A stretch of 5,626 bases of DNA from Pseudomonadota bacterium (lineage in GTDB: Bacteria > Myxococcota > Polyangia > GCA-2747355 > JACKDQ01). The notes below the pieces were generated by a model. That model was not told the origin of the DNA. It did no database searches and worked only from the letters and a program-made list of their open reading frames with translations. This document shows, one piece after another, positions 1 to 5,543 of the stretch (its first letter is position 1; each line of letters begins with the position of its first letter). The position numbers and the translations under genes were made by a program. The stretch covers positions 1 to 5,626 of the forward strand of contig JAUVBO010000255.1 in assembly GCA_030591195.1 (NCBI GenBank), read 5' to 3'.

Positions 1-1
1 G

Positions 2-574
2 ATCATCGCTGACCGAGACGCCGCGCAGGTCGAGCACGTCGCCGAGGCACCCGAGGTCGAGGAGCACCACATCGAGCAGCTCGACGAGGCGTCGATCGGC
101 AAGCTGGTGACCACCGCCACCGACGCGGTGGTGGCGATGCTCGCCTCCGACGCGGACAACTACCGGGCCTGCGAGATCGCCTACGAGAAGTACGGCATCA
201 AGCGCTTGGTGGTCAGGCTGCACGACCTCTCCTGGTCGGACCGCTTCGCCGAGCTCGGCGCCGAGGTGGTCGAGCCGGCCTCGGCGATGGTCAACCTCTT
301 CGACCAGTTCGTCCGGATGCCGAACACCGCCGCCCTGCTGCTGCACCGCGACCCGGAGCACGAGGTGGTGCAGATCACCATCGACGACCCGGACCTCGAG
401 GGGCTGGCGCTGCGCGACCTGCGCCTGCCGATGAACGTCCGGGTGCTCGAGGTCTTCCGCGACGGGCACGCGATGGTGCCCAGCGGCCACACCAAGCTCC
501 AGCAGGGCGACGAGGTGACCTTCGTCGGCGAGCGCGACAACCTCGAGCAGGTCGTGGCGCGCTGGGGGTATTAG
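2..574 (+). CDS. C-terminal part of an RCK (TrkA-N/TrkA-C) domain protein, probably a cation:proton antiporter or K+ transport subunit
   Basis: The open frame runs in from the left edge (frame begins at base 2), so the true start and any membrane domain lie outside the window; 190 residues are visible. Visible residues 1 to about 105 look like the second half of a Rossmann-type RCK_N domain: a strand ending IIADRD, the segment TTATDAVVAMLASDADNY where this fold follows its nucleotide-binding core, and later the strands RLVVRL and GAEVVEP. Residues about 109-185 match an RCK_C domain, with DDPDLEGLALRDLRLP and then LQQGDEVTFVGERDNLEQV, the usual final TrkA-C strand and helix. In this family RCK domains bind NAD(H), nucleotides or ions in the cytosol and gate K+ channels, Trk/Ktr transporters or CPA2 antiporters. 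Which of these it serves cannot be decided without the N-terminus. The family call is firm; the antiporter assignment is inference. The next gene follows after 30 bases and may share the transcript. Confidence 0.85.
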   Translation: MIADRDAAQVEHVAEAPEVEEHHIEQLDEASIGKLVTTATDAVVAMLASDADNYRACEIAYEKYGIKRLVVRLHDLSWSDRFAELGAEVVEPASAMVNLFDQFVRMPNTAALLLHRDPEHEVVQITIDDPDLEGLALRDLRLPMNVRVLEVFRDGHAMVPSGHTKLQQGDEVTFVGERDNLEQVVARWGY

Positions 575-604
575 GCCAACGGTCAGCCTGCGAGTGAGCC
601 CGCG

Positions 605-1144
605 ATGACGACGCTACCGATCTCGATCTGTCTCGAGCAGCTCGACGCCGACCCCGCGAGGGCCACGCGCTTCATGCAGTGCGTCGCGGTGGCTGGCGGG
701 ACCACTGGCCTCGGCCTGAGCCGCCAAGGCGAGATCTGCTGGAAGCAGGCCGCGATCGCCTGCGAGCTGCTCGCTGACGATGACGAAGCACGCCTGCTGG
801 CCCGGCGGGTCGACGGCGACACCGAGCTGCGGGTCGAGCGCGCCGGGCGCCAGCAGATCCTCGGGTCAGAGCCGATGCCACTGCTCGACCAGGACCTGCT
901 GGTGATCGCCGGACGACGGCTGCGGGTGCACATCCACGGCCCGACCGCCGAGGTGACGCCGCCGAGCCCCGTGGTCTCCCTTCGCCGCCCGACGGTCGGC
1001 GCCGACCTGATCGCCGTGCGTGACCACCCGCCGAAGCAGCCGGGCGGCGTGGTCCCCGGCACCGGAGCCGTGGGCAACCTGCTGCTGATCCTGGTGTTGG
1101 TGGGCACCATCGGCGCGCTGGTCTACTACCTCTTGCTCCGCTGA
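605..1144 (+). CDS. Hypothetical tail-anchored membrane protein with a beta-rich, FHA-like core
   Basis: This is a 179-residue protein that I do not recognise by name. Residues about 35-112 are beta-rich. GLGLSRQGEICW followed later by PLLDQDLLVIAGRRLRVHIHG faintly recalls the start and end of an FHA phosphothreonine-binding domain, but the diagnostic middle (a GS...N loop) is not visible, so any FHA relation is speculative. Residues about 113-157 are rich in Pro and Gly and probably disordered. Residues about 158-178 (GNLLLILVLVGTIGALVYY) form one hydrophobic helix ending LLLR. With no N-terminal signal peptide, this suggests a tail-anchored inner-membrane protein whose bulk faces the cytoplasm. 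The ATG at 605 is preceded only by a weak purine-rich stretch (GAGTGAG). It lies 30 bases after the RCK gene, consistent with co-transcription, and converges on the next gene. That it is a real gene is likely from the coherent composition and single clean membrane segment; the function is unknown. Confidence 0.75.
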   Translation: MTTLPISICLEQLDADPARATRFMQCVAVAGGTTGLGLSRQGEICWKQAAIACELLADDDEARLLARRVDGDTELRVERAGRQQILGSEPMPLLDQDLLVIAGRRLRVHIHGPTAEVTPPSPVVSLRRPTVGADLIAVRDHPPKQPGGVVPGTGAVGNLLLILVLVGTIGALVYYLLLR

Positions 1145-1149
1145 CCAGC

Positions 1150-1164
1150 CGACTCCGGGGGTCG
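1150..1164. terminator. Possible small hairpin in the convergent gap
   Basis: The 20 bases between the two converging stop codons contain CGACTCCGGGGGTCG. This can fold with C-G, G-C, A-T, C-G, one T-G wobble and C-G pairs around a 3-base loop. There is no T-run on either side, so it is not a canonical intrinsic terminator. It could slow polymerase from either direction or be chance in GC-rich DNA. Confidence 0.2.
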
Positions 1165-3411
1165 TTAGCGGCGGCGGCGGGAGCAGCGGCGGAGCAGCAG
1201 GCCGAGCAGCAACAGCCCGAGCGGAAGCCCGTCGGCAGCACCGCCGGACACCGCGCAGCCGCCGACCACGTCGAAGGGCTCGCTGCCGTCGGCCGGAGGG
1301 CCGGCGGGGGGGGCGACACCGACGACCTCGGGGGGCGGCTGCTCGGCGGGCGCGCCCTGGCCGTCGACGATGAAGGTCCGGACCTCGGGCTCGGAGAGGT
1401 TGCCGACCTTGTCCTCGGCAATCACGGTCAACCAGTACTCGCCGTCGGCCAAGCCCTCGAGGACCATCTCCTTGGCCCCGCGGGGCAGGGGGGTGCTGTC
1501 GAGCACCGTGATGTTGTCGCGCTCGAGCTTGTAGGTCACCCGCATCTCGGTCAGCGAGGTGTGGTCGTCCTTGGCGAGGTAGCCGACCCGCAGGCTCGAG
1601 CTCGCGATCTCCTTGGGGACCTCGTCCACGGTCAGCGTCGGCGAAGTACCGTCGACCTCGAAGGTCACCTTGGCCGGCGTGGCGTCGGTGTTGTTGTTGA
1701 GGTCCACCGCCTTGGCCTCGACGGTGTAGCGGCCGTCCTCGAGCTTGAGCTCCTTGCCCCGGCCGAAGGTCGTGATCCCCCAGCTGCCGCTGTTGACCTT
1801 CCAGCGAAAACGCACCAGCTTGCGCGGCGTCTGGTCGTCGTAACCCGAGGCGAGCAGGCGGAAGATCTGCGGACCGACCACCGACGCGGGCTTTCTGATG
1901 ATGGTCGTCGTCGGCGCCTTGCTGTCGCTCGACGGGCGGTCGAAGATCTTCCCGTAGACGTAGATGTGGCTGCTGGTCGTCTTGCCCCGGGTCACGTACA
2001 GGTAGTACGGGTCGAGGAAGCCACCGACCTGGTGGGCGACGTGGGGCAGCAGCTTGAGCCCGTTGAGCTCGCCGTCGATCATCGGCACCAGCACCGACTC
2101 GAGCAGCTGCTGAAACATCTGCTCGTCGAGGGCGCCGCCCCCCACCGAGAGCTTGTCGATCGTCGTGGTGAAGCTGTCGATCACCAGCGCGCCGGAAAAC
2201 GGGTTGTAGTCGACCTTGATCTTGAAGGTCATGTTCGCCGTGGCGGTGATCGTCGTCGGTCCGGCGGCGTCGCTGCCCTCAAGCACGATCTCGAAGCCGG
2301 TCATCTTGAGGTCCGCCCGGGCGGAGCTGCCCGTGACCAGGGTCACCAGCGGCACCCGCGGCGCCCGCGCCTTGACCGTGTCGATGCCGGTCAGCCCGAG
2401 CAGGATCGCCCCGGCGGTGAGCATCCCCGGCTCGAGCCCGAGGGACTTGAGCCGGGCGCTCGAGTAGCAGAGCAGCCCCGACTGCCAGGCGGTGTAGACC
2501 ACCTGACGCAGGGTGCCCGCCGACAGCGCCACGCCGAGGTGCTCGCTACCGGAGAAGGAAAAGGTCGGGGTGGTGGTGGTCTTGGTCGGGGTGGGATACG
2601 AGGCGAGCGCCTTGTAGCAGGCCGCCTTCTTCTTGCTGACGATGCCGACGTCGATGCCGACGCCGAGGCCGCCGGTCGAGGAGCTGACCACCCGCTTGGC
2701 CGTCCCGGAGACGTCGTAGCTGGCGGTGACGCCGCCCACGGGAAACGAGACCGAGCCGCCGAGGCTGGTCATGTCACCGACCTTGTCCTCGATGATCTCC
2801 GGCAGCGCCTTGACCAGCTCACCTTCGACCCACGACTCGAGCGCGTCGACCCACCAGCCCCGGAGCCAGGAGCCGGCCTTCTCGATCAGCTCGCCAGCGA
2901 TGCCGCAGCCCGAGAGGTTGACGTTGACCGCCTTGTCGCCGACGTTGAGGTCAACGCTGGTCTTGGTCAGCTTGAGCTGGCCGTTGACGATGCTCGGCGT
3001 GAAGATCGCGGTGGCCTCACCGTAGTCGAGCGTCGCCGAGACGTTGCAGGTCAGCGAGCCGGTGATGCAACCCAGCTTGGTGACGCCGGCCTTGGCCGTG
3101 CCCGATCCGCCGAGGGCGAGGAAGACCTTGATCTTGCCGGTCTGAGGGATGATCTCGAGCTTCTTGATCGTCGGCTTGAAGGTGATGTTCTCGGCCCAGA
3201 TCTCGCTGTCGCCACCGATCGGGCAGTTGAGCAGGCTGCCCTTCTTGTAGCCGATGTTCACCGACTGGGGCAGCAGAGCTGGCACCCTGGCGGCGACGAA
3301 CGCGAGCCCGTCGCCACTGACCCGGATCTCGGCGTCCGTGCCCGCGGCCCACAAGTCCGTCGGCAACATCGTCACCAGGAGGGCCACCAACATCACTCTG
3401 GTTTTCTGCAT
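1165..3411 (-). CDS. Secreted BPI-like (TULIP fold) protein with two Ig-like domains and a MYXO-CTERM surface tag
   Basis: From the preferred ATG at 3411 the protein has 748 residues. Residues 1 to about 23 form a signal peptide: MQKTR, hydrophobic VMLVALLVTMLP, then LWAAG. Residues about 25-214 are strand-rich and end in an amphipathic, Trp-rich helix (SWLRGWWVDALESWV, 181-195) that runs into KALPEIIEDKVGDM. Residues about 215-488 resemble the C-terminal barrel of BPI/LBP/CETP proteins: LGVALSAGTLRQVVYTAWQS, then a strand leading to LKMTGFEIVLEG, then FQQLLESVLVPMIDGELNG, LKLLPHV and DPYYLYV. Members of that family enclose lipids such as LPS or phospholipid in two hydrophobic pockets, so a lipid ligand is likely but unproven. 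Two Ig-like domains follow (about 497-589 and 589-685), each with a DGxYxxxxxAxD core and ending in a VDG motif, then a Pro-rich linker and the surface tag. Six body cysteines may form disulfides. In-frame starts also exist at GTG 3492 and ATG 3432. None has a strong ribosome site, and 3411 is chosen because it gives a standard signal peptide. Secretion and tag are firm; the TULIP call comes from pattern recognition, not a search. Confidence 0.8.
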   Translation of the reverse strand: MQKTRVMLVALLVTMLPTDLWAAGTDAEIRVSGDGLAFVAARVPALLPQSVNIGYKKGSLLNCPIGGDSEIWAENITFKPTIKKLEIIPQTGKIKVFLALGGSGTAKAGVTKLGCITGSLTCNVSATLDYGEATAIFTPSIVNGQLKLTKTSVDLNVGDKAVNVNLSGCGIAGELIEKAGSWLRGWWVDALESWVEGELVKALPEIIEDKVGDMTSLGGSVSFPVGGVTASYDVSGTAKRVVSSSTGGLGVGIDVGIVSKKKAACYKALASYPTPTKTTTTPTFSFSGSEHLGVALSAGTLRQVVYTAWQSGLLCYSSARLKSLGLEPGMLTAGAILLGLTGIDTVKARAPRVPLVTLVTGSSARADLKMTGFEIVLEGSDAAGPTTITATANMTFKIKVDYNPFSGALVIDSFTTTIDKLSVGGGALDEQMFQQLLESVLVPMIDGELNGLKLLPHVAHQVGGFLDPYYLYVTRGKTTSSHIYVYGKIFDRPSSDSKAPTTTIIRKPASVVGPQIFRLLASGYDDQTPRKLVRFRWKVNSGSWGITTFGRGKELKLEDGRYTVEAKAVDLNNNTDATPAKVTFEVDGTSPTLTVDEVPKEIASSSLRVGYLAKDDHTSLTEMRVTYKLERDNITVLDSTPLPRGAKEMVLEGLADGEYWLTVIAEDKVGNLSEPEVRTFIVDGQGAPAEQPPPEVVGVAPPAGPPADGSEPFDVVGGCAVSGGAADGLPLGLLLLGLLLRRCSRRRR
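1168..1263 (-). other. MYXO-CTERM sorting tag (last 32 codons of the TULIP gene)
   Basis: The last 32 residues read Gly-Gly-Cys-Ala-Val-Ser-Gly, a short Gly/Ala spacer, the hydrophobic stretch LPLGLLLLGLLL, and the basic tail RRCSRRRR. This matches the three-part layout of MYXO-CTERM signals: a conserved Cys, a transmembrane segment and an Arg cluster. From family knowledge, such tails are processed by a rhombosortase-like or CPBP-type myxosortase, and the new Cys terminus is thought to be retained at the cell surface. The key Cys is residue 719 counted from the ATG at 3411. A Pro-rich linker precedes the tag, as is common before such anchors. No sorting protease is encoded in the window, as expected for a factor that acts on many substrates. 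Confidence 0.85.
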
Positions 3412-3506
3412 GACCCGCGATAGATCCAACATCCGTGCCAGGCGATATCGCCCTGAGATGTCGTAATCGCGAAAGAAAATGATCCATCGCACAGTTGCCT
3501 ACCGGG

Positions 3507-3518
3507 GGAGAACTCTCC
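3507..3518. promoter_or_regulatory. Short inverted repeat GGAGA-AC-TCTCC, possible operator
   Basis: This is a perfect 5-bp inverted repeat with a 2-base spacer, in the divergent region about 96 bp upstream of the preferred minus-strand start. Its symmetry and location fit a dimeric regulator's site. It is short enough to occur by chance, and it matches no operator family that I recognise. Confidence 0.2.
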
Positions 3519-3661
3519 AACAACCGGCAAGTCCACCAGCCAGATCGGCGGCTACCAAGGGCCAGTTGACCCTGGCGGCTCCAGCACCACAAACATTGAG
3601 ATGCGTTTAAATTCCGACAGATGGCCCGCGTGGAGGACTGGTCCGCCTGTTGCAGTGTCCC

Positions 3662-3675
3662 GAGAGCAGACTCTC
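3662..3675 (+). promoter_or_regulatory. Inverted repeat GAGAG-CAGA-CTCTC just upstream of the L,D-transpeptidase ribosome site
   Basis: A perfect 5-bp stem with a 4-base loop ends 10 bases before the AGGAG ribosome site. If transcribed it would form a small leader hairpin close to the site; if not, it could be an operator half-site pair. It shares GAGA/CTCTC arms with the repeat at 3507-3518, so both could bind the same regulator. The stem is short and a chance origin is possible. Confidence 0.25.
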
Positions 3676-3685
3676 AGAACCAGGC

Positions 3686-3690
3686 AGGAG
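3686..3690 (+). promoter_or_regulatory. Ribosome binding site AGGAG that fixes the L,D-transpeptidase start
   Basis: AGGAG lies 7 bases before the ATG at 3698, an ideal Shine-Dalgarno spacing. It decides the start in favour of 3698 over an in-frame ATG at 3650, whose extra 16 residues would spoil the lipoprotein signal peptide. Confidence 0.85.
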
Positions 3691-3697
3691 TTGGGTC

Positions 3698-4996
3698 ATG
3701 ACGCGCAAGCTGAGCATCGTAATAGGGTTGGTGGTCTTGGGGGGCGGAATCGCCTGCGGACCGATGGTCGACGAAACCGGGCCGACCGGAGAGGCCGGCA
3801 AGGGCGATGGGCCGCTGGGCAACACGTCCAATGCCTACCTCGCCAGGGGTGTGGAGTCGAACCTGCCGACCGCGGTGGTGACCAAGCTGACGCATGCGCT
3901 GCGGCAGAAGTGGGTCAAGGACTCGACGCCCTGGTACCGCTCGGCGGGCAAAGACGAGCTGCGCCCGGTCTTCAGCCAGGACCCCGAGCTGCAGCGCGAG
4001 TTCGGCGATCTGCTGGCGGCCAAGCGCTGGTCCGACCTGCGCAAGGTCCACCAGGCCTTGCTCGAGATGATCCACAACCCTGTAGCCCTGGTTCAATTCG
4101 GTGGCCTGCTGTCGCAGGGCGCCTACCGTCAGGCCTACGATCAATACGTCCCGGTCCGGCCCCAGCTGCTCGACGCGGCGGACGAGATCATCCGCGGCAC
4201 CCCTGGAGGCCTGCCGACGGTGGTGCTCAACATCCCCGCCGAGCGGATCCAAGTCTTCTACAATGGCTTGAAGTACCAGGACAACAAGGTCGTCGTCGGT
4301 CAGCTCAAGTACGACGGCTACGACATGAACTCCAAGACGCGGGTCGGCGACCACACGATCAAGGAGTGGATCCACTGCTACAGCAACGCCGACTACCCGT
4401 CGTGGTGCAACGACAAGAGCAACGGTGCCTTTGGTGAGTGGACCGCCAAGCTCGACCGCAGCTACCAGTACCTGCACGGTACCATCGGCAACGGCGTCCT
4501 CGACTGGTTCGCGATCCGCCTCGCGTCGGGCTCTCACGGCTGCGTCCGCAACCAGAACAGCGACATCGAGCGCATGCAGCAGATCGCGCGGGCTGGCAGC
4601 TGGGTGCGCAAGATCTACGCGGTCCGCGAGCGTGTGATGAGCGCCAAGAAGTGCGATGACGACTCTACCAGTTGCCGCGACCCTTTCGACCAGGAGCGCG
4701 AGGTGACCTTCAGGCTAGTCAAGCACGACAACCTGTATGACTACAACACCGGCAACACGGGCATCTACTACCCGGCGACCGGCGTGACGGTGGACTACGC
4801 CCACCCCAGCGATGCGATGACCAGCACCGTCTCCGGCGCTGCGGTCGCCGGCCCGTCCCAGTGCGATCTGCGCGGCGGCACCTGCATGAAGGTCGTCACC
4901 TGCGACGGGACCGCGACGGGCAGCGCCCCCCTCGGCACTCCGGTGCCGTTCCTCGGCTGCCCCGGAGACAGCTCGGTCCAGTGCTGCGTCCCCTGA
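3698..4996 (+). CDS. Lipoprotein L,D-transpeptidase (YkuD family) with a six-cysteine C-terminal domain
   Basis: The protein has 432 residues. It begins with a type II signal peptide: MTRK, hydrophobic LSIVIGLVVL, and the lipobox G-I-A-C with lipidated Cys20. Gly follows the Cys rather than Asp, so nothing signals inner-membrane retention. Residues 21-45 form a flexible acidic/Gly linker containing GKGDG. Residues about 46-170 are helical and unrecognised. Residues about 172-310 are the YkuD catalytic domain: TVVLNIPAERIQVFYNG at its start, TRVGDHTIKEW in the position of the usual TPxGxxxI segment, His260 in YLHGT, and the active-site motif SHGCVR with nucleophile Cys282 (codon 4541-4543). 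Such enzymes form meso-DAP 3-3 crosslinks in peptidoglycan or attach proteins to it. Residues about 386-432 hold six cysteines ending CPG...QCC, a compact disulfide-rich module not usual in L,D-transpeptidases. It may bind wall polymers, which is inference. Further cysteines at 227, 237, 319 and 326 suggest more disulfides. The gene is divergent from the TULIP gene. The catalytic assignment is secure; the cellular role is open. Confidence 0.93.
   Translation: MTRKLSIVIGLVVLGGGIACGPMVDETGPTGEAGKGDGPLGNTSNAYLARGVESNLPTAVVTKLTHALRQKWVKDSTPWYRSAGKDELRPVFSQDPELQREFGDLLAAKRWSDLRKVHQALLEMIHNPVALVQFGGLLSQGAYRQAYDQYVPVRPQLLDAADEIIRGTPGGLPTVVLNIPAERIQVFYNGLKYQDNKVVVGQLKYDGYDMNSKTRVGDHTIKEWIHCYSNADYPSWCNDKSNGAFGEWTAKLDRSYQYLHGTIGNGVLDWFAIRLASGSHGCVRNQNSDIERMQQIARAGSWVRKIYAVRERVMSAKKCDDDSTSCRDPFDQEREVTFRLVKHDNLYDYNTGNTGIYYPATGVTVDYAHPSDAMTSTVSGAAVAGPSQCDLRGGTCMKVVTCDGTATGSAPLGTPVPFLGCPGDSSVQCCVP
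4853..4993 (+). other. Cysteine-rich C-terminal module of the L,D-transpeptidase
   Basis: Residues 386-432 contain cysteines at 389, 396, 402, 421, 429 and 430, arranged C-x6-C-x5-C-x18-C-x7-CC, with a CPG at the fourth cysteine. The spacing resembles small disulfide-knotted modules appended to secreted hydrolases in fungi, oomycetes and some bacteria (C...G.C...C...CPG...CC). An even cysteine count would allow three disulfides. Its role here, perhaps substrate or wall binding, is inferred only from its position at the end of a wall enzyme. Confidence 0.55.
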
Positions 4997-5418
4997 CCCG
5001 CTGGCCCCAGTGGCCGGGCTCGGCAGCACCTGCCACGATCAACTTGCGCCCCTCCTCGGCTCTGCCACTTTCACTACTGACTGCTTCCGGCTCATGCCGG
5101 ACGATACTGCAAGGCCGATGCCAGGGGCGGTCCGGCACTCTGCTTCTGCAATATCAGCCCTTTGGCGGCGGTGCCCCAGGCTCCATCACCACCGCCGAAG
5201 GCAACCGCCAGGCTAAGCCCCGGACACCTGACCCGCCGACTGGTCACGGAGCCGACCACCATCGCCGAGGGGTGAGCGCCACGGCGGTCGCCCACGAATG
5301 ATCGGGAAACGCCCCGCCAGGGCCCGATCAAACGCGCAGTGCGCACCTGTCGTGGGGCTAGTTCGGCCACCAGCCTGCGGACGAATCTGTCAGAGGGGAA
5401 ACAGCTGGCCCGAACCAC
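4997..5418. other. Non-coding stretch after the L,D-transpeptidase, no convincing gene
   Basis: The open frames here on both strands are rich in Arg, Pro, Ser and Ala, with no domain, signal peptide or ribosome site that I recognise, and I call none of them. No clear intrinsic terminator follows the stop at 4996. A small hairpin CCGGC-TCAT-GCCGG at 5087-5100 lacks a T-run. An 8-bp inverted repeat at 5299-5330 is listed separately, and there is an 8-bp palindrome GTGCGCAC at 5339-5346. The stretch could be degraded former coding DNA beside a mobile element. Confidence 0.5.
5299..5330. repeat. Perfect 8-bp inverted repeat with a 16-base loop
   Basis: TGATCGGG at 5299-5306 is matched by CCCGATCA at 5323-5330. 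The GC-rich loop contains CGCCCCGCC. No T-run follows on either strand, so a classical terminator is unlikely. It could be a recombination or protein-binding site, or a structured RNA element. It lies about 90 bp before the 54-bp repeats. Confidence 0.5.
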
Positions 5419-5472
5419 GAGTGTCACTTTGGAGGGTGAGACGATTCATACACCCCGCCAAAGTTACACCTC
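5419..5472 (+). repeat. 54-bp repeat, copy 1, internally an imperfect inverted repeat
   Basis: This copy is identical to 5544-5597 over 54 bases, and flanking bases differ at once on both sides. Inside it, the left arm GTGTCACTTTGGAGGGTG (5421-5438) pairs imperfectly with the right arm CACCCCGCCAAAGTTACAC (5451-5469) across a 12-base centre, so the unit could form a hairpin or cruciform. Paired TGTCA-type arms of this kind are found at ends of IS elements with several transposase sites, for example the IS21 family. I could not match it to a named element. Confidence 0.9.
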
Positions 5473-5501
5473 CGGTCGCGTTTGTCCTGGGGATGCGCCA
5501 T

Positions 5502-5523
5502 CTCCCCGCCTAACTTGACACTC
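5502..5523 (-). repeat. Third, diverged copy of the repeat arm
   Basis: CTCCCCGCCTAACTTGACAC (5502-5521) aligns with the right arm CACCCCGCCAAAGTTACAC of the 54-bp units with a few substitutions and one inserted base. It lies between the two full copies, in right-arm orientation and without its own adjacent left arm. Together the five arms run left, right, right, left, right. Confidence 0.65.
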
Positions 5524-5543
5524 TGACGCTTCCCTGGGCGCAA

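Larger units (their letters stand above)
3412..3697. other. Divergent intergenic region between the TULIP and L,D-transpeptidase genes
   Basis: These 286 bases separate two genes transcribed away from each other, so both promoters should lie here. The stretch is less GC-biased than its flanks. It contains the AT-rich island TTTAAATT at 3606-3613 and a TTGACC hexamer at 3566-3571, but these are too far apart to form one sigma-70 promoter, and I cannot assign a promoter with confidence. Two short inverted repeats built on GAGA/TCTC arms are listed separately. If the minus-strand gene starts at GTG 3492 the region shrinks to 205 bases. Confidence 0.5.
5419..5523. mobile_element. Candidate 105-bp MITE-like element or nested IS ends
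   Basis: The stretch begins GAGTGTCA (5419-5426) and ends TGACACTC (5516-5523), a perfect 8-bp terminal inverted repeat. The similarity continues imperfectly inward, comparing ACTTTGGAGGG on the left with AAGTTAGGCGGGG read inward from the right. It has no coding capacity. This fits a non-autonomous miniature element or juxtaposed left and right ends of an insertion sequence. No target-site duplication is apparent, and the second 54-bp copy beyond it is unexplained by a single simple element, so the call is tentative. Confidence 0.3.

Noticed and set aside
672..1421. 249-codon minus-strand open frame overlapping two genes
   Set aside because: The product is almost wholly Pro, Arg, Ser and Ala and crosses the boundary between two better-supported genes.
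1561..3423. 620-codon open frame on the plus strand, antisense to the TULIP gene
   Set aside because: Its composition is extreme (Arg, Asp, Glu, Gly, Val, His) with no signal, domain or ribosome site. The minus strand has a coherent signal peptide, domains and sorting tag. It is an effect of G/C-rich third positions.
3017..3592. 191-codon minus-strand open frame overlapping the start of the TULIP gene
   Set aside because: It is frame-shifted relative to the real gene, has no signal peptide or domain, and ends inside the first barrel.
3566..3613. Sigma-70 promoter from TTGACC (3566) and TTTAAATT (3606)
   Set aside because: The hexamers are more than 30 bases apart, far beyond the usual 16-18, and no better-spaced partner was found for either.
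3674..4537. 287-codon minus-strand open frame
   Set aside because: It lies antisense to the L,D-transpeptidase, whose catalytic motif and ribosome site are unmistakable. The antisense product is a repetitive Val/Asp/Leu/Arg string.
5087..5100. CCGGC-TCAT-GCCGG hairpin as terminator of the L,D-transpeptidase gene
   Set aside because: The stem is only 5 bp, there is no T-run, and it lies about 90 bases past the stop. It cannot be distinguished from chance in GC-rich DNA.
5092..5427. 111-codon minus-strand open frame in the right-hand intergenic DNA
   Set aside because: No recognisable domain or ribosome site, and it begins inside the 54-bp repeat. It could be a remnant, but I cannot support it as a gene.
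5298..5513. 71-codon plus-strand open frame running into the repeats
   Set aside because: It starts inside an inverted repeat and runs through the repeat copy. The composition is unlike the real genes here.
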